From a bacterium HR16 (GTDB lineage Bacteria; Armatimonadota; HRBIN16): 36,538 bases of DNA. Shown here piece by piece: positions 8,700-18,100 of this stretch; positions within the stretch are counted from its first letter, which is position 1; every line of letters starts with the position of its first letter. The stretch covers positions 1 to 36,538 of the forward strand of contig BEHS01000005.1 of the NCBI GenBank assembly GCA_002898895.1. Reading direction: 5' to 3'. Under the pieces are notes generated by a model. The model made no database searches. It worked only from the letters and a program-made list of their open reading frames with translations, and was not told the origin of the DNA. The translations under genes were made by a program, and so were the position numbers.

Positions 8700-9869
8700 A
8701 TGACGCACCCCGAATCCCCGAACATGGTTATCGGCCTGATGTCCGGCACCAGTATGGACGGCATCGACGCCGCGCTGGTGCGTATCCATGAAGCGGGCGA
8801 GAGCCTTCAGGTGGAGACGCTCGCTTTCCGCACCACTCCCTATCCCCCTGACGTGCAGGCAGAGCTCGTGCGCACCATTCGCGGGGAGACGGGTGTCGCT
8901 GAAATCTGTCATCTGAACTTCCTACTGGGGGAGCTGTTTGCCGACGCTGCACTACAGCTGATGCAAGAAGCGGGTGTGACGCCCGAACAGCTGCTGTGCA
9001 TCGCCTCGCACGGGCAAACGGTCTGGCATCAACCCGAGCCGATAGAATGGCAAGGACGCGCCATTCGCTCCACTCTGCAGATTGGCGAACCGGCGGTGAT
9101 TGCAGAACGCACAGGCACACCCACCGTAGGCGATTTTCGGGTGGCAGATGTGGCGGCGGGCGGTCAGGGCGCGCCGTTAGTGCCTTATGTCGACTACTTG
9201 CTCTTCCGTCACCCGTCGGAGGGGCGTATTCTGCTCAACATCGGCGGTATCGCCAACCTCACCGCCATTCCCGCGAACGCCTTGCCTGAGCAGGTCATCG
9301 CCTTCGACACGGGACCGGGCAACGCCCTCATCAACGTGGCGATGGAGATTGCCAGCGGAGGCAAGTACCGCTACGACCCTGAAGGCTCCTTCGCCCAGCG
9401 ACACCCCGTGCGCGAGGAGTGGCTGAATGAACTGCTACAACACCCTTACTTCGCGCAACCTCCGCCCAAGTCCACCGGGCGCGAAACTTTCGGTGAGGCG
9501 ATGGTACGCAAGCTGTTGCGCCGTTATAAGCTCTCTGACGCGGAACTGCTCGTGCCTGCGCTGACCGAGCTCACCGCCCGCACCATCGCAGACGGCATCC
9601 GTCGCTTCGTGCTCTCCAGAATGCGGGCGGCAAGGCTTATTGTGTCGGGAGGTGGTGTGCATAACCGCACGCTCATGAAGCGACTGCGGGAACTGCTCCC
9701 CGAACTGCAAGTGGAGACCAGCGACCGCTACGGCATTCACCCCGATGCGAAAGAGGCTGTAGCCTTTGCAGTGCTGGGCTACCAGCGGATACGGGGACGA
9801 ACTAATAATCTGCCATCCGCAACAGGTGCACGACGGGCGGTGGTGATGGGAAAATTGTGTCTGCCGTAG
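8700..9869 (+). CDS. anmK: Anhydro-N-acetylmuramic acid kinase
   Basis: MVIGLMSGTSMDGIDAALVRI; SHGQTVWHQP; GEPAVIAERTGTPTVGDFRVADVAAGGQGAPLVPYVDYLLF; NIGGIANLTAI; FDTGPGNALIN. Confidence 0.96.
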   Translation: MTHPESPNMVIGLMSGTSMDGIDAALVRIHEAGESLQVETLAFRTTPYPPDVQAELVRTIRGETGVAEICHLNFLLGELFADAALQLMQEAGVTPEQLLCIASHGQTVWHQPEPIEWQGRAIRSTLQIGEPAVIAERTGTPTVGDFRVADVAAGGQGAPLVPYVDYLLFRHPSEGRILLNIGGIANLTAIPANALPEQVIAFDTGPGNALINVAMEIASGGKYRYDPEGSFAQRHPVREEWLNELLQHPYFAQPPPKSTGRETFGEAMVRKLLRRYKLSDAELLVPALTELTARTIADGIRRFVLSRMRAARLIVSGGGVHNRTLMKRLRELLPELQVETSDRYGIHPDAKEAVAFAVLGYQRIRGRTNNLPSATGARRAVVMGKLCLP

Positions 9870-10733
9870 CTATCCCTTTACAGCACCCAATTGAATCCCT
9901 CGCACCAGGAACCTCTGCGACACCACGAACAGGATAACCAGTGGGATGATATTCATTACGCTGGCGGCCATGATGAGGTTGGTCTGCCTGCCGTAGTTGG
10001 TGTCGAAATAGAGCATCCCGATGGGCAGAGTGCGCAGGTGTTCGCTTTTGATTAAGATGAGGGGCCAGAAGAAAGAGCCGTAGTTGCCCATAAAGGTAAA
10101 TATCGCCAGCGTAATCAGCCCCGCACGCGACAGGGGCATGATGATGTCCCAGAAGATTTGCCAGTGCGTCGCGCCGTCTATCTTCGCCGCTTCGTTCAGC
10201 GAGGGCGGGATGGTGAGCATGAACTGCCTCAGCAGGAACGTGCCGAACGCGCTGAACGCCGCCGGCACAATCAGCCCGATGTACGAGTCCAGCAGGTGCA
10301 GCCACACCATCAGCGTATAGTTGGGAATCATAGTCACCACGCCCGGAATCATCAGCGTGGCGAGGTAAAGGCGGAACACGGTGTCGCGCCCCTTCCATTG
10401 CAGGCGGGCGAAGGCGTATGCCGCCATCGCGCTGGTGAGGCACTGCAGGAAGGTCACCCACGCGGCGATGAACACGCTGTTGAAGTAGTAGCGGGCGAAG
10501 GGGATTTGCTCGAACACCTTCGCGTAGTTCTCGGGATGCCATACGCTGGGCAAGGGGTTAATCTGCTCGACCTCTTCCAGCGGTTTGAAGCTTGCAAGCA
10601 CCATCCACACAAACGGCGCGAGGGTGGTCAGCGCGATGAGCGTTAGCACCAGGTGGCTGAGCACCACCTTGCCCACACGATTCCACCAGACGGCGATTGC
10701 TGGAGGTTTTGGGGTGGTGGTTCCTTCTACCAT
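9870..10733 (-). CDS. Carbohydrate ABC transporter permease (MalG/CUT1-type)
   Basis: Multi-TM protein with the inner-membrane EAA motif LNEAAKIDGATHWQIFWDIIMPLSRAGLITLAIFTFMGNYGSFFWPLI. Confidence 0.92.
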   Translation of the reverse strand: MVEGTTTPKPPAIAVWWNRVGKVVLSHLVLTLIALTTLAPFVWMVLASFKPLEEVEQINPLPSVWHPENYAKVFEQIPFARYYFNSVFIAAWVTFLQCLTSAMAAYAFARLQWKGRDTVFRLYLATLMIPGVVTMIPNYTLMVWLHLLDSYIGLIVPAAFSAFGTFLLRQFMLTIPPSLNEAAKIDGATHWQIFWDIIMPLSRAGLITLAIFTFMGNYGSFFWPLILIKSEHLRTLPIGMLYFDTNYGRQTNLIMAASVMNIIPLVILFVVSQRFLVRGIQLGAVKG

Positions 10734-11095
10734 TGGATGCTAGCCTCAACCAGAGAACGAGCGTAACCTAATGCGTCGTTCGCGAGAACAGGGAGATTGG
10801 TCACGTCGTTATCATAATCACACTGATTGCGCCATTGGCGAAGCCTGCTAAGCCAGATGGCAGCTGTGGAATGACCATGCTGGCGCAGGTATTCTACAAC
10901 TGCAGCATGGTCTGAAGCGGTTCCTGTTCGTGTAAAATCTGCTCCCCTGGCAAGTTGGTCACGAATGGTGCAAAAAACGGCATAATAGGCTCGGCTAACC
11001 GCTGCACGCTGAAGACACTCGCGAGATACTCGCGAATCCCTTTCTTCCATCAGGTACTCTGCCAGTGTTAGAAACTCTTTCCAGTCAAACGCCAT
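10727..11095 (-). CDS. HEPN-domain protein (second gene of a 127-aa/HEPN module)
   Basis: LQRAAVSRAYYAVFCTIRDQLARG...DHAAVVEYLRQHG..AAIWLSRLRQWRNQCDYDND: SRAYYAVF helix and a terminal R-N-x-x-D-Y motif as in PF05168-like HEPN proteins. Stop overlaps the downstream permease start (ATGGTAG). Confidence 0.8.
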   Translation of the reverse strand: MAFDWKEFLTLAEYLMEERDSRVSRECLQRAAVSRAYYAVFCTIRDQLARGADFTRTGTASDHAAVVEYLRQHGHSTAAIWLSRLRQWRNQCDYDNDVTNLPVLANDALGYARSLVEASIQW

Positions 11096-11098
11096 GCC

Positions 11099-11482
11099 TT
11101 ACTCCGGTGTCTTGAAGTCGGTCGTGAGCAAGAACCATCCATTCGCTCCTTGTAGTAGAGGTACATATTGAGTGTCTATTTCGTCGAGGCTTTGCATTAG
11201 TTCCGGACCGTACTCCCAAAGACGGATATACAGGGTAAGGTAGCTGTGCTCGAACTCCATATCCTCATACACGGTAAGGACGAGCTGTGCCTCTGGAAAG
11301 CGTTTTCGGGTTTCCTCCGCCGCTTTGAGTAAAGCAGCGACCACATCGGGGTGCTGTTCAAGATAACCTACCACCCCTTCCGTGTTCGTGACCGTAACGC
11401 CCCACGCATCAAGTTGATGCAAAGTCTCCCTAATGTATGCAGGGGGTATTGCCTCTTGCAAAACCGTGTGTTGTGCTCTCAT
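11099..11482 (-). CDS. Uncharacterised 127-aa protein (first gene of the HEPN module)
   Basis: Complete ORF MRAQHTVLQEAIPPAYIRETLHQLDAWGVTVTNTEGVVGYLEQHPDVVAALLKAAEETRKRFPEAQLVLTVYEDMEFEHSYLTLYIRLWEYGPELMQSLDEIDTQYVPLLQGANGWFLLTTDFKTPE; AGGAGG upstream; 3-nt gap to the HEPN gene. Confidence 0.75.
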   Translation of the reverse strand: MRAQHTVLQEAIPPAYIRETLHQLDAWGVTVTNTEGVVGYLEQHPDVVAALLKAAEETRKRFPEAQLVLTVYEDMEFEHSYLTLYIRLWEYGPELMQSLDEIDTQYVPLLQGANGWFLLTTDFKTPE

Positions 11483-11497
11483 ACGTTATCCTCCTGT

Positions 11498-11536
11498 CCT
11501 CAGGTTCACTATATCGTGAAACCTGAGGTCTGTCAA
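11498..11536 (-). promoter_or_regulatory. sigma70-type promoter TTGACA-N17-TATAGT overlapped by a 31-bp inverted repeat (operator candidate)
   Basis: Minus strand: TTGACA (11531-11536), 17 nt, TATAGT (11508-11513). Inverted repeat CCTCAGGTTTCAC..GTGAACCTGAGG at 11498-11528 covers the spacer and -10. Start codon of the 127-aa ORF at 11482. Confidence 0.75.
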
Positions 11537-11565
11537 TCCTGTTCCACGTGGGGTGGAGTGCCTCC

Positions 11566-12564
11566 TCAATAGCTGACCTCTTTCGCGCCGAACTTCCAGT
11601 TGACCAGCGTCACCACGAAGATAATGGCGAACAGTATCCACGAAATCGCCGAAGCGTAGCCAATCTGGAACTCCTCGAACGCCTTGGTGTAGATATAATA
11701 CGTCAACGTGGTGGTTGTGCCTGCGGGTCCGCCGGCGGTCATCACCCGCGCCTGCTCGAAACCGCCCTGCAGTCCGCCGATGAAGCTCATCACCACGATG
11801 AAGAAGGTAGTTGGCGCGAGCTGGGGCCAGGTGACGTTGCGGAACACCGACCACTTGCCTGCACCGTCCAGCTGCGCGGCTTCTATCAGCTCCTGTGGCA
11901 CGTTGGTCAGCGCGGCAAGGTAGAGTAGCATATTGTTGCCGCCGATGGCAATCCAGATACCCATGATGATAAGCGCGTCGCGTGCGCCCAGTCCGAACTG
12001 CTTCGCGGTCACACGCACCTGTTCCACGTCCAGCCCCAGCAGGTTCGCGGTGGAGAGTAACCACTGGGGCGCTTTCACATCCAGCCCCAGTGCCTGGCTC
12101 ACCGCGTTAATCGCCGCGTTGATGGGACCGAAATCGGGATTGTACAGCGCCTTCCAGAGTATCATCAGCGCAACGCCGCTGGTGATGCTGGGCAGGTAGA
12201 AGAGTGTTCGGTATAGCACGATGCCCCGCAGCTTCTGGCTGAGCAGTATCGCCAGCGCAAGCGACCCGGCGATGGCAACGGGCATTCCCAGCATCAGGTA
12301 GAGCGTGTTGATGAAGTACAGCCAGAACTGCTGGTCATGCATCAGCTCGATGTAGTTTTGCACGCCAATCCACTGGAAGGGGATGGTGCGCTGCAGGTTC
12401 CAGTTACTGAAGCTGACCACGAGCGAAAACAGCACCGGCCCCGCGGTGAACACCGCGAAGCCGAGAAAATTGGGCAGCAGGAACAACCATGCTACCCATC
12501 TTTCGTCACGAGCGTGAAAACCTCTTCGCATCGACTGGGCTCCAGTTGCCATCGCCCGGTACAC
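11566..12564 (-). CDS. Carbohydrate ABC transporter permease (MalF/CUT1-type)
   Basis: VAWLFLLPNFLGFAVFTAGPVLFSLVVSFSNWNLQ..IGVQNYIELM; EAA loop ELIEAAQLDGAGKWSVFRNVTWPQLAPTTFFIVVMSFIGGLQ. Start could be internal (MRRGFHARDERW). Confidence 0.92.
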   Translation of the reverse strand: MYRAMATGAQSMRRGFHARDERWVAWLFLLPNFLGFAVFTAGPVLFSLVVSFSNWNLQRTIPFQWIGVQNYIELMHDQQFWLYFINTLYLMLGMPVAIAGSLALAILLSQKLRGIVLYRTLFYLPSITSGVALMILWKALYNPDFGPINAAINAVSQALGLDVKAPQWLLSTANLLGLDVEQVRVTAKQFGLGARDALIIMGIWIAIGGNNMLLYLAALTNVPQELIEAAQLDGAGKWSVFRNVTWPQLAPTTFFIVVMSFIGGLQGGFEQARVMTAGGPAGTTTTLTYYIYTKAFEEFQIGYASAISWILFAIIFVVTLVNWKFGAKEVSY

Positions 12565-12592
12565 TGCCCAACGCGGTAATTGCCGCGGTAAT

Positions 12593-12620
12593 GCAGGGAC
12601 GAATGATTATTCGCCCCTAC
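12593..12620. repeat. 28-bp dispersed palindrome, copy P1 (gcagggacgaatgattattcgcccctac)
   Basis: Arms gcagggacgaat/attcgcccctac with 4-nt loop; related copies at 17765-17792, 25278-25305 and 25320-25347. Confidence 0.85.
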
Positions 12621-13900
12621 TTCACCACCGTTACCACAGGCACGGTGCACACATGGTACTCCGTACCGTTCACACTGCCCTGCGCATCGGCGAACAGGGC
12701 GAAGGCGACGGCATCGGTCGGCAAAGCGATTTCGGCAGTGTATTTGCCGTTGCCTGCGGGCTTGGCGTCCTGCGCCGTCCATTTCGAACTGCGCAGGTCT
12801 TTCGTGCTGGATTGCGCCGTCCAGATTTGCACGCCTTCCACCTTGCCCCTGGTGGTCACGGTCACCAGCAGTTTATTGCCCTGTCGCTTCACGTCCGCCT
12901 GGATTTGCGCCAGCGGCTGTTTGGACGCCACCGCCAGGTAGAACGCGGTGAGGTTGTTCACCACACGCGGCAAGCCCTCTTGCAGGCTGTGTCCGGCATT
13001 GGGCACGTACATCAGATATTTCTCGCCCGGCAGGTCGTTAAAGTAGAACTGCGCGGCGTCTATCACCCAGTAGCGGTCGTTCGCACCGTTGATAATCATC
13101 TTGGGCATCTTGAACCGTTCGCGGTAGAAATAGGGGTCTACCGTTGTGGTCAACACCTGCCCTTCGGCGGTGGAGAGCATTTCGGTTAATCCCTTGCTGG
13201 AGTAGTCGGCGATCATCTCGCTATACTTGCCCCAGGTGGCTACCTGATGGGGCAGTTGCTTTGGGAAGTTCAGGATATCGTATACCAGCGGGGCGATGGC
13301 GCGCACGCGCTTATCTACCGCCGCCGTAAGCCATGTCGTCCATCCGCGCTTGGAGCCGCCGGTGACCATAAACTCCTTCACGTCGATACCCCATTGCTTT
13401 TTAGCGATTTCCTGCACGGCGGTCATGGCGCGTACCGCGCTTTTGGTCATCGGCAACAGGGCGGGCCAGGTCTTATCGCCCGTTTTGGCGAACTCCACGA
13501 AGGTGTACGAGATAAGCCCGTCTTCGCTCAGACCGCCGAACAGGGGCTGATTGGGCACATCGTTGAGGATAACGCACAGTGCCCCCACCTTGTTGGCTAC
13601 CTGCCCGAACGCCGCCAGCTCTGCCATCCCGCTACTGCCGGTGATGTAGAGCACAGCAAACTCAGGGTTTTTTAACTGCGCCGGCTTCAGGATATACACG
13701 CGGTGCTTCCATACGATGTCGCGCCATTTTTGCGAGGTGAGACTGACCTCCAGCGCGGTGATGCCGGACATTTCGCGGGTGTTCACAATTTGCCAGCCGT
13801 AGGTGTTATCCTCGGCAGCCACGTAGTCGTCCAGCGGCGTCGCCGACGCCATCCACGTTGTCAGTGCGACCAGCAGAGATACGCATAACCAGCGGAACAT
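12617..13900 (-). CDS. PhoPQ-activated pathogenicity-related protein (PqaA-like, alpha/beta hydrolase fold), secreted
   Basis: Signal peptide MFRWLCVSLLVALTTWMASA; TPLDDYVAAEDNTYGWQIV; TAVQEIAKKQWGIDVKEFMVTGGSKRGWTTWLTAAVDKRVRAIAPLVYDILN; INGANDRYWVIDAAQFYFNDLPGEKYLMYVPNAGHSL. Confidence 0.88.
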   Translation of the reverse strand: MFRWLCVSLLVALTTWMASATPLDDYVAAEDNTYGWQIVNTREMSGITALEVSLTSQKWRDIVWKHRVYILKPAQLKNPEFAVLYITGSSGMAELAAFGQVANKVGALCVILNDVPNQPLFGGLSEDGLISYTFVEFAKTGDKTWPALLPMTKSAVRAMTAVQEIAKKQWGIDVKEFMVTGGSKRGWTTWLTAAVDKRVRAIAPLVYDILNFPKQLPHQVATWGKYSEMIADYSSKGLTEMLSTAEGQVLTTTVDPYFYRERFKMPKMIINGANDRYWVIDAAQFYFNDLPGEKYLMYVPNAGHSLQEGLPRVVNNLTAFYLAVASKQPLAQIQADVKRQGNKLLVTVTTRGKVEGVQIWTAQSSTKDLRSSKWTAQDAKPAGNGKYTAEIALPTDAVAFALFADAQGSVNGTEYHVCTVPVVTVVK

Positions 13901-14004
13901 CTGTTTACCTCCATCGGTGAGTTCTCGTTATCATCTGACGATTCGGCTCAGGGGAAGGTTTACCCTTTTTGGACGGGCATCCGTTCGACACGAAGACTGA
14001 CACC

Positions 14005-14532
14005 CTACTCGAACTTATCCGCCTTGAATCTCTCCACCGAGAACTGCTCGCCGTGTGCGATGCCTGCTTTCATACAGGCGATGTGCAGTTGCTGTTCCAC
14101 CGTGCGGACATCCGGCAAATCGGGCAGCAGTAGACCGCGCCTGCCGTCTTCCGTGTGTACGATAACCCCATAGGTGCGCGGGTCCAGCTCCTCCACCGAC
14201 TGCACCGGCTCGGGCGGATGGAGCACGTACACGGTGTATTCGAGGTCGTGCAGCTCCGACACATCTACCGGCGGGAAGCGGGGGTCTTTCAGCGCGGCAT
14301 CCAGCGCAACCAGAATAATCTCCCTGCCGATGTCGGGATGTAGCGGACGCAACGTGCCAATGCACCCGCGCAGCTGCCCGTCGGAAGTGTGTATCGAAAC
14401 GAAGACGCCCTGCCAGTTCTCCACCGGAGGCGGAGGCAAATCAGGTGGCGGTTCGATGATTTCGCGGTCTCGCAGGAAGTGTTCCACCGCGTCACGCGCC
14501 AGCTGAGCGTATGGATGACGTGTTGTTCCCAT
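14005..14532 (-). CDS. AMMECR1-domain protein (AmmeMemoRadiSam system protein A-like)
   Basis: GVFVSIHTSDGQLRGCIGTLRPLHPDIGREIILVALDAALKDPRFPPVDVSELHDLEYTVYVLHPPEPV; DPRTYGVIVHTEDGRRGLLLPDLPDVRTVEQQLHIACMKAGI. Confidence 0.92.
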   Translation of the reverse strand: MGTTRHPYAQLARDAVEHFLRDREIIEPPPDLPPPPVENWQGVFVSIHTSDGQLRGCIGTLRPLHPDIGREIILVALDAALKDPRFPPVDVSELHDLEYTVYVLHPPEPVQSVEELDPRTYGVIVHTEDGRRGLLLPDLPDVRTVEQQLHIACMKAGIAHGEQFSVERFKADKFE

Positions 14533-15156
14533 TCAGCGCTTCCCCCATAGATTCACTCGCGGCTCCGTGCCCGCCCGCAGACGCCGGAAGTTCGGGCGGT
14601 GTTTCCATGCAATCCACAGCGCAGCGAGCAGAGCGGTTCCATGCACGACACCGTCTGTCTTAAACACCCACATCCACACCAGCGGCAAGGACAACGAGCC
14701 AAGAACCGAGGCTACCGACACATAGCGGGTCAACAGTACCAGCACGCCCCACGTGGCGAACGCGCACAGTGACGCCCACGGCGACAGCGCGAGAAATACC
14801 CCCAGGCTGGTAGCGACCGCCCTGCCGCCCTTGCCGCGCAGGTAGGGCGAGAAGCTGTGTCCCACAATCGCGCCAATGCCCGCCGAGATGCCGTCCCAAT
14901 TGAACAGGTTGCCCAACAGGATAGGCACACTGCCCTTGGCGGTATCCAGCAGGAAAACGATAATGCCTACTGCCGGTCCCAGGACCCTGTAGGCGTTGGT
15001 GGCGCCGATGTTGCCGCTGCCCACCTCGCGCAGGTCCACCCCCTTCCACAGCTTGGCAATCAGCCAGCCGAAGGGAATGCCTCCGATAAGGTAGCCGACC
15101 AGTAGCGCTAAACCATAGTCTCGCCCCAGCCACAGCAGTAAATCGGTTGTGGACAT
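14533..15156 (-). CDS. plsY: Glycerol-3-phosphate acyltransferase
   Basis: LLVGYLIGGIPFGWLIAKLWKGVDLREVGSGNIGATNAYRVLGPAVGIIVFLLDTAKGSVPILLG; GHSFSPYLRGKGGRAVATSLGVFLALSP. Confidence 0.95.
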   Translation of the reverse strand: MSTTDLLLWLGRDYGLALLVGYLIGGIPFGWLIAKLWKGVDLREVGSGNIGATNAYRVLGPAVGIIVFLLDTAKGSVPILLGNLFNWDGISAGIGAIVGHSFSPYLRGKGGRAVATSLGVFLALSPWASLCAFATWGVLVLLTRYVSVASVLGSLSLPLVWMWVFKTDGVVHGTALLAALWIAWKHRPNFRRLRAGTEPRVNLWGKR

Positions 15157-15160
15157 AACG

Positions 15161-18100
15161 TCAGTCTCCAAACAAATCGCGCTCTACCCACCCTCTTACT
15201 TCGCGCATCAGGTGTTCGAACTCCTGCAGCATCTGCGCATGATCTTCCCTGCCCAGCATCCTTGCCAGGATGCGCTGCTCTGCCTCGTCGTCGGGTATCA
15301 CGTCGCGCGGCATCCCATAACGCAGGGTGAGCGCGTTGCGCACGGTGCTCCAGAGCGGATATGCCTCTGCCGCGTTTCGGCTGTCCGCCGGAGAGACCAT
15401 CGCAATCATGCGCAGGGCGTGCAGGGCGGAAAGAGTGCTGGTGTGACGTACACTGCGGTGCTGCTTGCCCACACGCAGTTGCCACGTCTGCACGGTGAAT
15501 TCGATATCCACCATCCCGCCGTATCCCAGTTTCACGTCGCGCCAGCGGTGCTCCGGCTTGAGCCGCTCGTTTTCCACTCTGCGCTTGATGTGGCGAATGG
15601 ATTCCAGCTCCTCCTTGCTGAGTGCGCGTGCGTACACCACCTCTTCTTCCACCATCTGCCTCCACGCCTCGCCAACCGTGGGGTTGCCCGCGATGGGACG
15701 GGCTTTAATCAACGCCTGTCGCTCCCACGTTTCGCCGCGCGTGAGGTAGTACTGTCGATAGTCGTCCACCGTACGCACGATAGCTCCAAAGCGTCCCTCC
15801 GGGCGCAGGCGGGCATCCACCTCCAGCGGCACGTCCTGCGCATGTACCAGTCGGCAGAACTGCAGCACTTCCTCGCACATTTTCGCGGTAACCGCATAAG
15901 CCTCCGCGTGGGGCACGGAGGCAGGATGCTCGAACACAAACAGGATGTCGGCGTCGGAGGCGTAGCCCAGCTCCCAACCGCCCAGCTTGCCCATGCCGAT
16001 TATCGCCACCGAGCGCAGCACCTCCTCCCATTCGGAGTGCGCCTCTATCGCACGCGCCTGAGCCATCTGCAGTGCGCACTCCAGCACCGCCTCCGTCAGG
16101 TGGGTCAGGTCTCTGGCGGTGTCCGCGCCGCGTGCCTCGCCCCATACATCGCGGGCGGTGATGCGCAGCCTCTCCCGACGGATGAAGGAGGCTATCGTCT
16201 GCGCCTGTCGTTCGGGGTAGCCTCGCGGAATGCCGGGGCGCAGCTCCTCCGACAGCCCCAGTCGCTGACGCAGCTGCTGTAACATCTGCTCGCGCGTCTT
16301 GGGTTCGCTGGCGATAATCTCCTCGCTGAAAAGGGTGTCCAATAACTCCTGATGACCGCTGAGCGCACGCATAGTAGGTGGACTCGCTCCCGCCAGTTCC
16401 ACCAGTCGACGCAATACCTCCGGGCTGTCGGCGAAGGCGGTGTACAGCTGTGCTCGATTGGGTACCGCCAGCGCAAGGGTCTCGATGCCCAGCAGAGCGT
16501 CATCGGGCGAGGGGCTGCGCGAGGCGTAGGTGATGAGCGCGGGCGCGATACGCAGAAAACTGTGGCGCATGGCGGGGCTTGCCGCCCCGCGAGTAAAGGC
16601 AGGTGGACTGTCGGCATCTTCCAGCCCCGCGTCCGTGCCCATCAGCGGGATTTGCAGCAGGCGCAGAGCCGCTTGCGGGTCGCGAAAGCCGTTCTGCTCC
16701 AGATGCTGGAGCACCAGCTCTTGCGCTCGGGGGTCGTCAATCGCGCTCAGCAGGTCACGCAAGGGGCTTTCCTGCTGTTCCATCACGCGGTCGCCCGCCT
16801 CGCCGTAAAACACTCTCAGGAATATCTCGCGTACCTGCGCTCGCACGCGGTCGTAGGTCTCCCGGAAATATGCGGCGTTTTCGAAGCCCATGCGTCGCGC
16901 CAGCAGTTCCAGCTGTCGTGGGTCGGCAGGCAACTTCTGGGTCTGCTGTTCGTACAGTATCTGCAGGCGGTGTTCCACCGTGCGCAGGAAGCAGTAGCTC
17001 TCGCGCAGGATAATGGCTTCTTCGGGGGTGAGGAACCCCTCACGTCGCAGGCGTTGCAACGCCTCCAGCGTGTTGCCTGTGCGCACCGAGGGGTGTTGAC
17101 CACCCACCAGCAGCTGTAGTAACTGCACCGCAAACTCGATATCGCGGATGCCCCCTTCGCCGATTTTGACGTTCGTATGTGTCTCGTCGGCAAGAGCCGC
17201 TTTCTGCTCCAGACGGCGTTTGTTGTGGCGGATGTCCTCCACCCATTCGGCGGGCACATAGCTCTGGTAGGTGTACTCCTCCGCCATGCGCATAAACGCC
17301 TCGCCGACACGCGGGTCGCCCGCCACAAAACGCGCTTTAATCAGCGCCTGTCGTTCCCACGTCTCCGCCCAGCTCTCGTAGTAGTGGCGGTAGCTGCTGA
17401 GTGAACGGCTGGGGGCACCGTACCTGCCTTCGGGACGCAGGCGCAGGTCCACCCGAAACACAAACCCGCGCTCGGTGTTGCGTGCCAGCACGTTCACTAT
17501 CTCCTGAGCCAGTCGCTCGGCGTACTGGGAGCCGGTCAGTTTGCCCATCACCCCTACGTCGTCATCATGCACAAAGATGAGGTCGATGTCGGACGAGTAG
17601 TTCAGCTCCCGTCCGCCGAGCTTGCCCATGCCGATTACCGCGAAGGCGGGGGTGCCGGTCATCTCATAACGTCGGGAGAGCTCCTCGTGCGCTATTTCGT
17701 ATGCCACCTGCACGCAAGCGTCCGCAAAGTCGCTAAGAGCCTGTGCGACCTCCGGCAGGTCCGGCAGAGGCGAATAATCATTCGCCCCTGCATTCGTCCC
17801 AGCCAGAATGTCCATCACGCCGATGCGCAGCACCTCGCGCTGTTTGTAACGGCGCAGGGCGTCTATCTTCATACCGTAGCTGGTGCAGGTGCGCAGCAGG
17901 TTGTGCAGGTCGCGGTAGTGCTGGGAGGCGGTTTTGGGGCGTCGGCGCAGGCTGGGGTCGGAGAAGAACTCGAAGTATTCCGGGTTCTGTATCAGGATTT
18001 CGGAGAAGAACTGGCTGGTGGCGCACACGGTGAAGAAAATCTCCAGCACCAATGGGTTCTCGGCAAGGAAGCGATAGTAGGGCAGACGGTTCGCCAAGTT

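Noticed and set aside
14005-14532. Complete AmmeMemoRadiSam three-gene cluster
   Set aside because: Only the AMMECR1 component is present; neighbours are plsY/glnE and a PqaA-like gene, with no MEMO or radical SAM gene.
15149-16282. 377-aa + strand ORF
   Set aside because: Antisense shadow ORF of glnE.
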